Assembly (NCBI GenBank): GCA_024742355.1
Contig: JANSYM010000005.1
Span: 62,001 to 126,000 of the forward strand
Reading direction: 5' to 3'
DNA from: Hyphomonadaceae bacterium
GTDB lineage: Bacteria; Pseudomonadota; Alphaproteobacteria; Caulobacterales; Hyphomonadaceae
DNA length: 64,000 nt
Under the pieces are notes generated by a model. That model was given only the letters and a program-made list of their open reading frames with translations. It had not been told where the DNA came from and made no database searches. The position numbers and the translations under genes were made by a program. This document shows, in pieces, positions 16,676 to 23,942 of the stretch (the first letter of the stretch is position 1; every line of letters starts with the position of its first letter).

Positions 16676-18598
16676 TTATGCAGGCTCCGGCTCGCCGCCA
16701 AAGTCAGGGCCCTTATCCTTGCGGCGCTTGCCAATCACCGGCACAGCGGCGTTCGGACGTGGCGGCTCATCCGGCTCATCCGGGCGTTCCGGAAGCTTGC
16801 CTTCATTGATCAGACCGCGAATCTCGTCGCCCGTCAGGGTCTCGTACTCCAGCAAGGCTTCCGCCAGCGCCGACCATTGATCGCGGAACTTGGTCATGAT
16901 CTCGCGTGCGTCATCCATGCCTTTCTGGATCAATCTGCGGACCTCTTCTTCGATCTTCTTGGAGGTCTCTTCCGAAACAGAAGAGGATTGCACCAATTGT
17001 TGACCGAGGAAGACCTGGCCCTGATCTTCGCCATAATCGACGGGACCAATCTCATCCGACAAACCCCAGCGGGTGACCATGGCACGGGCGAGGCGCGTGG
17101 CCTGCTGAATGTCAGAGGCTGCACCGGCAGTCACAGCTTCGTCGCCAAATTTCTCTTCCTCTGCGACCCGGCCGCCCATGATAATGGCCAGGCGTGAGGT
17201 CATTTCGATCCGGCTCATGGACAGCTTGTCGTCTTCCGGCAACTGCATCACCATGCCGAGCGCACGGCCGCGCGGGATGATCGTGGCTTTGTGTACGGGG
17301 TCCGCTTTCGGCACTTTCATCGCAACAATGGCGTGACCGGCCTCGTGCCAGGCGGTGAGTTCCTTTTCTTCCTGGCTCATCACCATGGAGCGACGCTCCG
17401 GCCCCATCAGGACCTTGTCCTTGGCATCCTCAAACTCGGACATGGACACGACGCGCTTGCCGCGGCGCGCCGCCAGCAAGGCCGCCTCGTTGACCAGGTT
17501 GGCAAGATCGGCACCGGAAAAGCCGGGCGTTCCGCGGGCAATGATCTTTGGCTCAACATCTTTGGCCAGTGGCACATTGCGCATGTGCACTTTCAGGATC
17601 TTCTCACGGCCAATCACATCTGGATTGCCAACGGTGACCTGACGATCGAAACGGCCAGGACGCAGCAGCGCCGGGTCGAGAACGTCCGGGCGGTTGGTCG
17701 CCGCAACAATGATGATGCCGTCATTGGCTTCAAAGCCGTCCATCTCTACCAGCAACTGGTTGAGCGTCTGTTCGCGTTCGTCATTGCCGCCGCCAAGACC
17801 GGCGCCGCGCGAGCGACCGACGGCATCAATCTCGTCAATGAAGATGATGCAGGGCGCATTTCGCTTGGCCTGTTCGAACATGTCGCGGACACGGCTGGCG
17901 CCGACACCGACAAACATTTCGACAAAGTCAGAGCCTGAAATTGTGAAGAAGGGCACGCCGGCTTCACCAGCAATGGCGCGCGCCAGCAAGGTCTTACCGG
18001 TTCCGGGCGGGCCAACCAGCAGTGCGCCCTTGGGGATCTTGCCGCCGAGGCGCTGGAACTTGGCCGGGTCTTTCAGGAAATCGACAACCTCTTCCAGTTC
18101 TTCCTTGGCCTCATCAACACCGGCGACATCGTCAAACGTCACACGGCCTTGCTTCTCCGTCAGCAGGCGGGCCCGCGACTTGCCAAAGCTCATTGCGCCG
18201 CGGCCGCCGCCGCCAGACTGCATCTGGCGCATGAAGAAGAACAGGATCGCGACAATGAAGATAATCGGCAGCAGGCCCATGATCAGGTCGCCAAGATTGA
18301 AGCCATTATCGGGGTCATCGACAACCGAGGGAACATCAAGCTCGATCATCCGTTCACGCAGGGCGCCGAGGTCCTGGCTCTTCTGCGCATAGATGCGTTC
18401 ATTGCTGGTCGTCACGGCTGTGACCTTGGTCGGGGTGATCACCACCTCGGTCAGCTGCTTGTTTTCGGCCAGATCATAGACTTCAGAAATATCGACTTTC
18501 TGAGCCCCGGCCTGCGCCGGATTGCTTTGCATGACAGCCAGGAGGCCAAGCAGGAGAACTGCGATCAGCCCCCAGACCGCGAGATTACGCATATTCAT
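16676..18598 (-). CDS. ftsH: ATP-dependent zinc metalloprotease
   Basis: Membrane-bound AAA+ protease that degrades unstable membrane and cytoplasmic proteins. The 640-residue protein has two N-terminal membrane helices flanking a periplasmic region, Walker A GPPGTGKT, Walker B IIFIDEID, the pore motif FVEMFVGVG, the second region of homology [20 protein letters not shown], and the zinc site HEAGH. The frame opens at TTG 18610, but ATG 18598 follows GGAA at good spacing and begins the usual N-terminus. Divergent from the TAXI gene. Confidence 0.97.
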   Translation of the reverse strand: MNMRNLAVWGLIAVLLLGLLAVMQSNPAQAGAQKVDISEVYDLAENKQLTEVVITPTKVTAVTTSNERIYAQKSQDLGALRERMIELDVPSVVDDPDNGFNLGDLIMGLLPIIFIVAILFFFMRQMQSGGGGRGAMSFGKSRARLLTEKQGRVTFDDVAGVDEAKEELEEVVDFLKDPAKFQRLGGKIPKGALLVGPPGTGKTLLARAIAGEAGVPFFTISGSDFVEMFVGVGASRVRDMFEQAKRNAPCIIFIDEIDAVGRSRGAGLGGGNDEREQTLNQLLVEMDGFEANDGIIIVAATNRPDVLDPALLRPGRFDRQVTVGNPDVIGREKILKVHMRNVPLAKDVEPKIIARGTPGFSGADLANLVNEAALLAARRGKRVVSMSEFEDAKDKVLMGPERRSMVMSQEEKELTAWHEAGHAIVAMKVPKADPVHKATIIPRGRALGMVMQLPEDDKLSMSRIEMTSRLAIIMGGRVAEEEKFGDEAVTAGAASDIQQATRLARAMVTRWGLSDEIGPVDYGEDQGQVFLGQQLVQSSSVSEETSKKIEEEVRRLIQKGMDDAREIMTKFRDQWSALAEALLEYETLTGDEIRGLINEGKLPERPDEPDEPPRPNAAVPVIGKRRKDKGPDFGGEPEPA

Positions 18599-18746
18599 CG
18601 ATCGTTCCAAACGTTAGTGATGTCGCTTTCCTATAATATAGGGAAAGGATTTCATGAAAACGACTCAAATCATCTCAATCTGTGACATAAGCTTCACCTA
18701 TGGCTATGAATCACGCGAATCGAGCCGAAATTTTGAGGGATAATCG

Positions 18747-20027
18747 ATGAAAGACGCCTTGAAAGTGTACGGCCCGCTGGCGGTCGCCATTTTGATTCTC
18801 CTGATCATCACGATGCGATTCGTCGCGCCGCCGCCGCCAATGGAGCTGCGCTTCGCAGCCGGCGGGGTTGATGGCCAGTATTATGCGCTGGCGCAGCGCT
18901 ATGCCGACGCGCTCTCCCGACACGGCATTGATGTCGAGGTTCTGGAGACAAGAGGCACCATGGAAAACTATGCGCTGTTGAATGCCGGCGAAGCGGATGT
19001 CGCATTGCTGCAGGGCGGCCTCGCCGACGATGAGTCCCGCGCCAATCTGGAATCGCTGGGCGGCATGTTCGCCGAACCCTTCTGGATTTTTACCCGCGCC
19101 GATCAATTATCGCTCCTGTCCTCGGATTTTGGGGATCTGGAAACAGTCCGGATTGCCGGTGGCGCCGAAGGCTCTGGCACCCGTGCGATGACGGAGCGTT
19201 TGCAAGCCGAATGGGGCGGCACGTGGCTGGAAATTGTGCCGCTGTCGGGCAGCGACGCGGCCACCGCCCTGCTCGCCGGCGAGGTCGAGGCGGCCGTCTT
19301 CACCGCCAGCGTCAATGCCAGCTATGTTCAGACCCTGCTGACCCATCCAAATGCCCGCCTGATCGGCATGCGCCGGGCCAAGGGCCTGTCCATGCGCGAT
19401 GACGCGCTCGCGCCGCTGACACTGTATGATGGCGTCGTTGACATGGACCGGGATATTCCTGCCGGAGACGTCGAGCTGATTTCGGCCATCGCGCAACTCG
19501 GCGTCGACAAGGACCTGCACCCGGCCCTGCAGTCAGTGCTCCTCGAAGCGGCGGAGAGCATTCACAATGGCGGCTCGATCCTGACCCGCGCCGACACATT
19601 CCCGGATGCGACACGCACAGATCTGCCACTGTCAGAAGAAGCCCGGCGCTATTATCGCAATGGCCCGACTTTCCTGCGGCGCTATTTTTCCTTTGGCTGG
19701 GCCAATTTCCTGGAACGCGCCTGGGTCTTCCTGATCCCGCTTGTCGCCTTGCTCATCCCGCTGGTCCAGATGGCCCCGCCGGTCTATCGCTGGCGCATCC
19801 GGCGCAAGATCTATGTCTGGTACAATGACCTGCACGATCTGGAACGCCGCGGCTTTGAAGCCAAGGATGACGAGACCAGGCGCGATGTCCTCGCAGACAT
19901 TCTCGCCCTGCAACACGAGGTCGGGCGGGTCGAGGTTCCGGTCTCCTATAATGACGAGCTCTATCATTTGCGCAGCCACATCAATTTCGTCGAAGCCCTG
20001 ATCGCGCGGCAAGCGGCGCAGGGGTAA
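18747..20027 (+). CDS. TAXI family TRAP solute-binding protein, membrane anchored at both ends
   Basis: A 426-residue protein. The TAXI/NMT1-like core (residues ~30-300) has LRFAAGGVDGQYYALAQRYADAL near the start and VRIAGGAEGSGTRAMTERL. Unlike ordinary TAXI binding proteins it has an uncleaved N-terminal helix (LAVAILILLIITM) and a second helix near residues 325-345 (FLIPLVALLIPLVQM). A basic and charged cytoplasmic tail of about 80 residues then follows. No TRAP permease gene lies nearby. It may be a sensor or a binding protein for a distant permease; substrate unknown. Confidence 0.85.
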   Translation: MKDALKVYGPLAVAILILLIITMRFVAPPPPMELRFAAGGVDGQYYALAQRYADALSRHGIDVEVLETRGTMENYALLNAGEADVALLQGGLADDESRANLESLGGMFAEPFWIFTRADQLSLLSSDFGDLETVRIAGGAEGSGTRAMTERLQAEWGGTWLEIVPLSGSDAATALLAGEVEAAVFTASVNASYVQTLLTHPNARLIGMRRAKGLSMRDDALAPLTLYDGVVDMDRDIPAGDVELISAIAQLGVDKDLHPALQSVLLEAAESIHNGGSILTRADTFPDATRTDLPLSEEARRYYRNGPTFLRRYFSFGWANFLERAWVFLIPLVALLIPLVQMAPPVYRWRIRRKIYVWYNDLHDLERRGFEAKDDETRRDVLADILALQHEVGRVEVPVSYNDELYHLRSHINFVEALIARQAAQG

Positions 20028-20245
20028 GTGGGCGAAACGCTAAGCGTCCGCCAGTTTCAGCTGCATTTCTGCGCGATCTCTGCAAGCTTGTGCAGCATCT
20101 CTGCGGCACCTGTGCGGTGGGATTGAGCCACCGTCCGGCAGGGGCATAGTTTAGTTTTTCGACACGTCAATTCCACCGGTTCTGCATTGACGAAAGCCGG
20201 CGCACGCAGGCATAGTTCCAAAATAGAACTCGCGGAGGCTTCGCC

Positions 20246-21010
20246 ATGAAACCAGTTTGTCTCGTCATCGGGGCCGGCGCCGGCATTGGCGGCACGGTCG
20301 GTGCGAAATTTGCCAGCGAAGGATATCACGCCGTGCTCTGTCGGCGCAGCGACAAGGACGGCCTCGACAGATTGGTCGAAGGCATCAAGACCGCCGGCGG
20401 CGAAGCGACCGGCCTCCTGCTTAATGCGATCGAGGACGATGCGATCGAAAACGCCGTCACGCATGTGGAACAGAATATCGGCCCGATCGAAGTCGTGATC
20501 TACAATCTCGGCGCACAGATTGGCGACCGGCCCCTGGAAGATACCAGCTACAAGGCTTTTGAAATGGGCTGGCGTCTTGCCACGTTCGGCCTGTTCCGCC
20601 TGGCCAAGACGGTGTGCCCGCTAATGGCCGAGCGGGGCAGCGGCAAGATTATCGTCACTTCGGCGACGGCTGCGGTGCGCGGAAACAAAGGCCAGCACTC
20701 ACACGCCGCGGCGATGGGCGGGCGGCGCATGCTGTGCCAGACGCTGAACGCGCAATATGCGCCGCAAGGCATTCACGTCACCCACATTCTGGTCGATGGC
20801 GCCGTCGATGCGCCTGACACGCTGGGCAAGATGCTGGGGCCGGAACTGTTCCAGAAACTGCGCGAAACCCGCGGCGCCGAGGATGGGCTGTTGATCCCCG
20901 CGCAGATGGCCGAGACCTATTATCATGTCGCCACGCAGCACCGCTCGGCCTGGACGCATGAGCTTGACCTGCGCGCCTATTCCGATGTCGCCTGGTGGAA
21001 TCACGCATAG
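20246..21010 (+). CDS. SDR-family protein lacking the catalytic Tyr/Lys
   Basis: A 254-residue Rossmann protein of the short-chain dehydrogenase family. The nucleotide site is GAGAGIGGTVG (residues 9-19). The structural NAG motif is NLG near 87, and catalytic Ser139 is present in VTSAT. The YxxxK active-site pair is missing: the region at 150-162 reads QHSHAAAMGGRRM. It may bind NAD(P) but do different chemistry or none. Nothing recognised in the 218-bp gap before it. A strong terminator lies between it and the convergent peroxiredoxin gene. Confidence 0.8.
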   Translation: MKPVCLVIGAGAGIGGTVGAKFASEGYHAVLCRRSDKDGLDRLVEGIKTAGGEATGLLLNAIEDDAIENAVTHVEQNIGPIEVVIYNLGAQIGDRPLEDTSYKAFEMGWRLATFGLFRLAKTVCPLMAERGSGKIIVTSATAAVRGNKGQHSHAAAMGGRRMLCQTLNAQYAPQGIHVTHILVDGAVDAPDTLGKMLGPELFQKLRETRGAEDGLLIPAQMAETYYHVATQHRSAWTHELDLRAYSDVAWWNHA

Positions 21011-21015
21011 AAAAA

Positions 21016-21043
21016 GCCCCGGCTCAAACCGCTGAGCCGGGGC
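21016..21043 (-). terminator. Rho-independent terminator of the peroxiredoxin gene
   Basis: An 11-bp perfect GC-rich stem (GCCCCGGCTCA with TGAGCCGGGGC) around a 6-base loop. Read on the minus strand it is followed by TTTTT, so it best serves the peroxiredoxin gene. On the plus strand no T-tract follows, though the stem may still help end SDR transcription. Confidence 0.85.
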
Positions 21044-21067
21044 CGTGATCTGAAATGGTGGCAGCGC

Positions 21068-21703
21068 CTATTTGTTCGGCTGCGGCGTCGTGCGCAGATA
21101 AGGCCGGATTTCCTTATAGCCTTTCGGGAAGAGCTTATCCGCCTCTTCATTGCTGACGCTCGGCACGATGATCACGTCGTCGCCATCCTGCCAGTTTACC
21201 GGCGTGGCGACCTTGTGATTGTCGGTTAGCTGCAGGCTGTCGATCAGGCGCAGGATTTCATCAAAGTTACGGCCCGCCGATGGCGGATAGATGATCGAAG
21301 CGCGGATCTTCTTGTTATTGTCGATGACATAGACCGCCCGCACCGTGACTTTCGCGTCGGCATTCGGATGGATCATATTGTACAGCGTCGCGACCTTCTT
21401 TTCCGGATCGCCAATGATCGGGAAGTTGACCTGGGCGCCCTGAGTATCTTCGATATCCGCGATCCACTTCTTGTGTGCCTCGACTGTGTCGACCGAGATG
21501 ACCAGCGCCTTGGCGCCGCGCGCCGCGAGCTTGTCTTTCAGCTTGGCTGTATAGCCGAGCTCCGTGGTGCAAACCGGCGTAAAATCAGCAGGATGCGAGA
21601 AGAACACGACCCAGTCATCGCCGATCCAGTCATGGAATCGGATGCGACCCTCCGTGGTGTCGGTCTCAAAGTCGGGGGCGGTGTCACCGAGCAGCAGGCT
21701 CAT
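21068..21703 (-). CDS. 1-Cys peroxiredoxin (Prx6-like)
   Basis: Reduces hydrogen peroxide and organic peroxides in the cytoplasm. The 211-residue length and long C-terminal part fit the Prx6/1-Cys subgroup. The peroxidatic motif is SHPADFTPVCTTELG with Cys45. TVRAVYVIDNNKKIRASI and the C-terminal DGDDVIIVPSVSNEEA are typical of the group. No resolving Cys is evident. It starts with AAGGAGA before ATG and ends at the terminator 21016-21043. Confidence 0.93.
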   Translation of the reverse strand: MSLLLGDTAPDFETDTTEGRIRFHDWIGDDWVVFFSHPADFTPVCTTELGYTAKLKDKLAARGAKALVISVDTVEAHKKWIADIEDTQGAQVNFPIIGDPEKKVATLYNMIHPNADAKVTVRAVYVIDNNKKIRASIIYPPSAGRNFDEILRLIDSLQLTDNHKVATPVNWQDGDDVIIVPSVSNEEADKLFPKGYKEIRPYLRTTPQPNK

Positions 21704-21826
21704 GTGAGCTCTCCTTGTAAATTGGCTTGATTTCTGCAGCGAAAGTGGGGCCTATGCGGTAGGGTTCCAACGGCCCAGTTCTGACTCGCAGGTTTAGTTT
21801 TCCTGCACGGTATCAAAGGTTGCTGA

Positions 21827-22345
21827 ATGAAACGCCTAATTCTGATGCGTCACGCAAAAACCGAGCCCTGGACGGAAGGGATTGATGATTTTGCACGCGC
21901 GCTGACCCCGGTCGGAAACGAGGCGGCGGAAATCATGGCCAAGGCGCTGAAAGGCGAAGGCTGGTCACCAGAAAAAGCGATCCTCTCGACGGCCCGGCGC
22001 ACGCGGGAAACGGGCAGCCATCTGTCGCGTGTGTTCGGGGCCTGTGAAATGGTTCTCGAAGACGATCTCTATCTGGCGGGAGAGCGCGGGATTGCGGACA
22101 TCATATCCGACCATGATGGCGCCCGCACGCTGATTATTATCGGTCACAATCCGGGCCTGCATGATCTTGCGGTTCGCCTGCTGCGTGAAGCTGGCAGCGT
22201 CGACCACCAGGCGTCGATCCGCGTCTCGTCAAAGCTTCCAACCGGCGGCGTGGTGATGTTCGAAGCCGACGAAGACGGCGCCTTCGTGCCGGCGCATTTC
22301 AAGCTTCAAAACTTCATGAAACCCAAGGATTTCACCCGCGATTAG
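21827..22345 (+). CDS. SixA-type histidine phosphatase
   Basis: A 172-residue member of the histidine phosphatase (RHG) superfamily, close to SixA, which removes phosphate from His-containing phosphotransfer proteins. The catalytic motif LMRHAKTE places His9; a second Arg/His pair is in ARRTRETG and IGHNPGLHDL. It stands alone; its natural partner cannot be told from the context. It is followed by the hairpin at 22364-22392. Confidence 0.88.
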   Translation: MKRLILMRHAKTEPWTEGIDDFARALTPVGNEAAEIMAKALKGEGWSPEKAILSTARRTRETGSHLSRVFGACEMVLEDDLYLAGERGIADIISDHDGARTLIIIGHNPGLHDLAVRLLREAGSVDHQASIRVSSKLPTGGVVMFEADEDGAFVPAHFKLQNFMKPKDFTRD

Positions 22346-22363
22346 CGAAAATCCGGATGCGAA

Positions 22364-22392
22364 AACGCCCCGCGGGGAGAGCACGGGGCGTT
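22364..22392. terminator. Bidirectional terminator hairpin
   Basis: Nine-base arms AACGCCCCG and CGGGGCGTT around an 11-base loop, between the convergent SixA gene and the small Arg-rich gene. T-rich tails are short on both sides (TTCT on plus, TTTTC on minus), so efficiency is uncertain. Confidence 0.65.
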
Positions 22393-22416
22393 CTGATAAA
22401 GCCGAGCCGGTGGAGA

Positions 22417-22605
22417 TTAGCGGGCGCTGCGACGGCCGCCGCGACGCCGGCGGCGTACGAGCAGATGGTCACGGCCAGCATCACTGGCGGCTTTCTTGAG
22501 AGCCGGGAGGATGTAGTCGCCTGCGTCTTCATCAAAAGATTCCGAGGCAAAGACGGAAGCAGCATCAAAGCTGGAAGGGGTAGCGTGGGAGGGAGTCGCT
22601 TGCAT
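22417..22605 (-). CDS. Small protein with arginine-rich C-terminus
   Basis: A 62-residue protein starting at ATG 22605 with AAGGA eight bases upstream. The middle SFDEDAGDYILPALKKAASDAGRDH is acidic and helical; the end VRRRRRGGRRSAR holds nine Arg in 13 residues and suggests nucleic acid or membrane-phosphate contact. A longer open frame to 22800 exists, but its extra part covers the repeat region and a hairpin and looks untranslated. No family recognised. It ends just before a terminator hairpin. Confidence 0.6.
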   Translation of the reverse strand: MQATPSHATPSSFDAASVFASESFDEDAGDYILPALKKAASDAGRDHLLVRRRRRGGRRSAR

Positions 22606-22697
22606 TGTTTTAGTCCTTATCGTTATGGGCCCGGTCTTTCCGGGGCCAGGCGACCCTATTGAGTTCTGCCTGACGAATATGAACTTAGCATCGTCCT

Positions 22698-22729
22698 TAT
22701 CGTTTTTCAATATGTGAATATCGTTTTTC
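22698..22729. repeat. 21-bp-spaced direct repeats upstream of the small Arg-rich gene
   Basis: TATCGTTTTTC occurs at 22698-22708 and again at 22719-22729, exactly 21 bp apart (two helical turns). A related block GTCCTTATCGTT occurs at 22693-22704 and 22613-22624. The region is AT-rich against a GC-rich background and carries a T8 run at about 22733-22740. This layout resembles tandem response-regulator binding sites; the regulator is unknown. Confidence 0.4.
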
Positions 22730-22829
22730 GGTAATTTTTTTTCAGTGAACCACCGGATTCCCTCAGATTCCTGAACCGTTCCGGGCTTTGCGATGGGCAA
22801 AACCTGCTCATCGGCGGCACATGCGCGGT

Positions 22830-23702
22830 TCAGCCAGGGCGCGCCAGGCCCAGATCCAGAGACAGCTGTCCGTCTTTACCCGGTCCGACAGGTCTCTGAC
22901 GGCTGCGCGGGCGCGCCGGCGGCTGGTGGACCCCTGACAATTGACGGATAAGTTCACTCACCCGGGCGGCGCGGATGTCCTGACCGACCGCCTGATACCG
23001 GTTGCGTGCCGTGATCGCGGCCTGCCAGACTTCGCGAACCGAAATCGTGCCCAGTTCAAGATATGGCGCCAACTGTTCGAACAGAGACGCCTCACCCGGC
23101 GGCGCCTCAGCGGCAATCCGGTTGAGGTCTGAAACACGGCCAAGCAAGGTTTTCAGCATCGCAATCGCCGCCTTGCGTCCGCCTTTCGGGCCACCGGTCT
23201 CGCCCGGGTTAGAAGCGAAAGGTCGTTTGCCGATGCCAACTTGCGCGGCGGGAATCTCTGGCGGAGCAGCATGACGCGGCGCCGCCATGAAGTCTTCAAA
23301 CGCCTGCCCTCCCGGTCCGTGTTCTGGTCCGAATTGAGAGAAGGTGCGACAGGCGACGCCGGCGCGCAGGCACCAGGTTTCCACCTCTGCGTCGCGGGCC
23401 ACCGGGCGCGGCGCTTCGTGAGTATACAGGCCGAGAATATTATGGTCGCGGTGCAGCTCAGACAGGATGGTGACGGGATCGCCTTGCCTGAAATGCAAGG
23501 CTGCGCCCCGCGGGTCCAGCGCCGCGTCGAGGTCGTTCAGGCTCTCAATCAGGAACGCGTGCTCCAGCGCTTCTGGCGCATGGATATAAAGCGGCACCAC
23601 AGCCCCGCCATCACGCGCCGCCGCCAGGCATGCCGCCTTCAGCGCCGCATGATCATGCACCCGCAAATCGTTTCGAAACCAGAGAATATGCAATCCACTC
23701 AT
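22830..23702 (-). CDS. Truncated DNA photolyase-like protein
   Basis: A 290-residue protein with the photolyase N-terminal alpha/beta (antenna) domain. It begins LHILWFRNDLRVHDHAALKAA and continues through FGPEHGPGGQAFEDF, GGRKAAIAMLKTLL and APYLELGTISVREVW, the start of the FAD domain. Full photolyases are about 450-500 residues; here the FAD-binding core (the xLRELxWREF and WxTGxPxxDAxMR regions) is absent and replaced by a Pro/Arg-rich tail. Too little DNA follows to hold it in another frame. Repair activity is therefore doubtful. The start at 23702 has no ribosome site and sits at the predicted transcription start, with a LexA-type box overlapping the -10. Confidence 0.75.
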   Translation of the reverse strand: MSGLHILWFRNDLRVHDHAALKAACLAAARDGGAVVPLYIHAPEALEHAFLIESLNDLDAALDPRGAALHFRQGDPVTILSELHRDHNILGLYTHEAPRPVARDAEVETWCLRAGVACRTFSQFGPEHGPGGQAFEDFMAAPRHAAPPEIPAAQVGIGKRPFASNPGETGGPKGGRKAAIAMLKTLLGRVSDLNRIAAEAPPGEASLFEQLAPYLELGTISVREVWQAAITARNRYQAVGQDIRAARVSELIRQLSGVHQPPARPRSRQRPVGPGKDGQLSLDLGLARPG

Positions 23703-23703
23703 G

Positions 23704-23718
23704 GAACATATATAGAAC
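23704..23718 (-). promoter_or_regulatory. LexA (SOS) box, alphaproteobacterial type
   Basis: GAAC-ATATATA-GAAC on the plus strand is GTTC-N7-GTTC on the minus strand, an exact match to the alphaproteobacterial LexA consensus. It ends 2 bp before the photolyase ATG and covers the predicted -10 hexamer. The target is a DNA-repair-family gene, which adds support. Confidence 0.75.
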
Positions 23719-23737
23719 ACTTTATGGGAATTGTCCA
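23709..23737 (-). promoter_or_regulatory. Sigma-70 type promoter of the photolyase-like gene
   Basis: On the minus strand, TGGACA (23737-23732) and TATATA (23714-23709) are 17 bp apart. The expected transcription start, 7 bases past the -10, is the A of the ATG at 23702, and no Shine-Dalgarno is present, so a leaderless mRNA is predicted. Confidence 0.55.
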
Positions 23738-23813
23738 CAAGCGCCCCCTTCGACCGGGATTTCAACCGGAAGGTGCTTGTATTCAAATTTATGTTCCTTC
23801 TTTTAATCGAATT

Positions 23814-23843
23814 GTGACAAACAACATCCATCCAAAATATAAT
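23814..23843 (+). promoter_or_regulatory. Sigma-70 type promoter for the glycosyltransferase
   Basis: GTGACA (23814-23819) and a perfect TATAAT (23838-23843) are spaced 18 bp, in an AT-rich stretch. It predicts a start near 23850, upstream of the chosen TTG start of the glycosyltransferase gene and downstream of the in-frame ATG at 23724. Confidence 0.55.
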
Positions 23844-23942
23844 ACAGATGATCTATTAGGCCGAATTTCGTCTGTTTTTGCTGATTCTTATACAAATTCT
23901 TTATTTACCGAAAAGGCCACGCCGCCCCCAGGTTCGCAGGTA

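Noticed and set aside
18598-18612. GGAAC on the minus strand before ftsH as an EcfG -35
   Set aside because: No GTT follows at 16-17 bp, and the GGAAC overlaps the ribosome site of ftsH.
20028-20245. Intergenic region searched for a small RNA or small gene
   Set aside because: Only short weak repeats (CTGCA/TGCAG) were seen; no promoter-terminator pair or convincing frame.
22357-22662. 101-residue plus-strand frame across the terminator and small gene
   Set aside because: It runs through a terminator hairpin and antisense to the better supported 62-residue gene with a ribosome site.
23703-23726. GGAAC beside the photolyase start as an EcfG promoter on the plus strand
   Set aside because: No CGTT-like element at the required spacing; the sequence is better explained as a LexA box.
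23241-23942. Extension of the glycosyltransferase frame upstream over the photolyase
   Set aside because: The first part is antisense to the photolyase coding region and the rest is AT-rich with alien codon use and contains a promoter.
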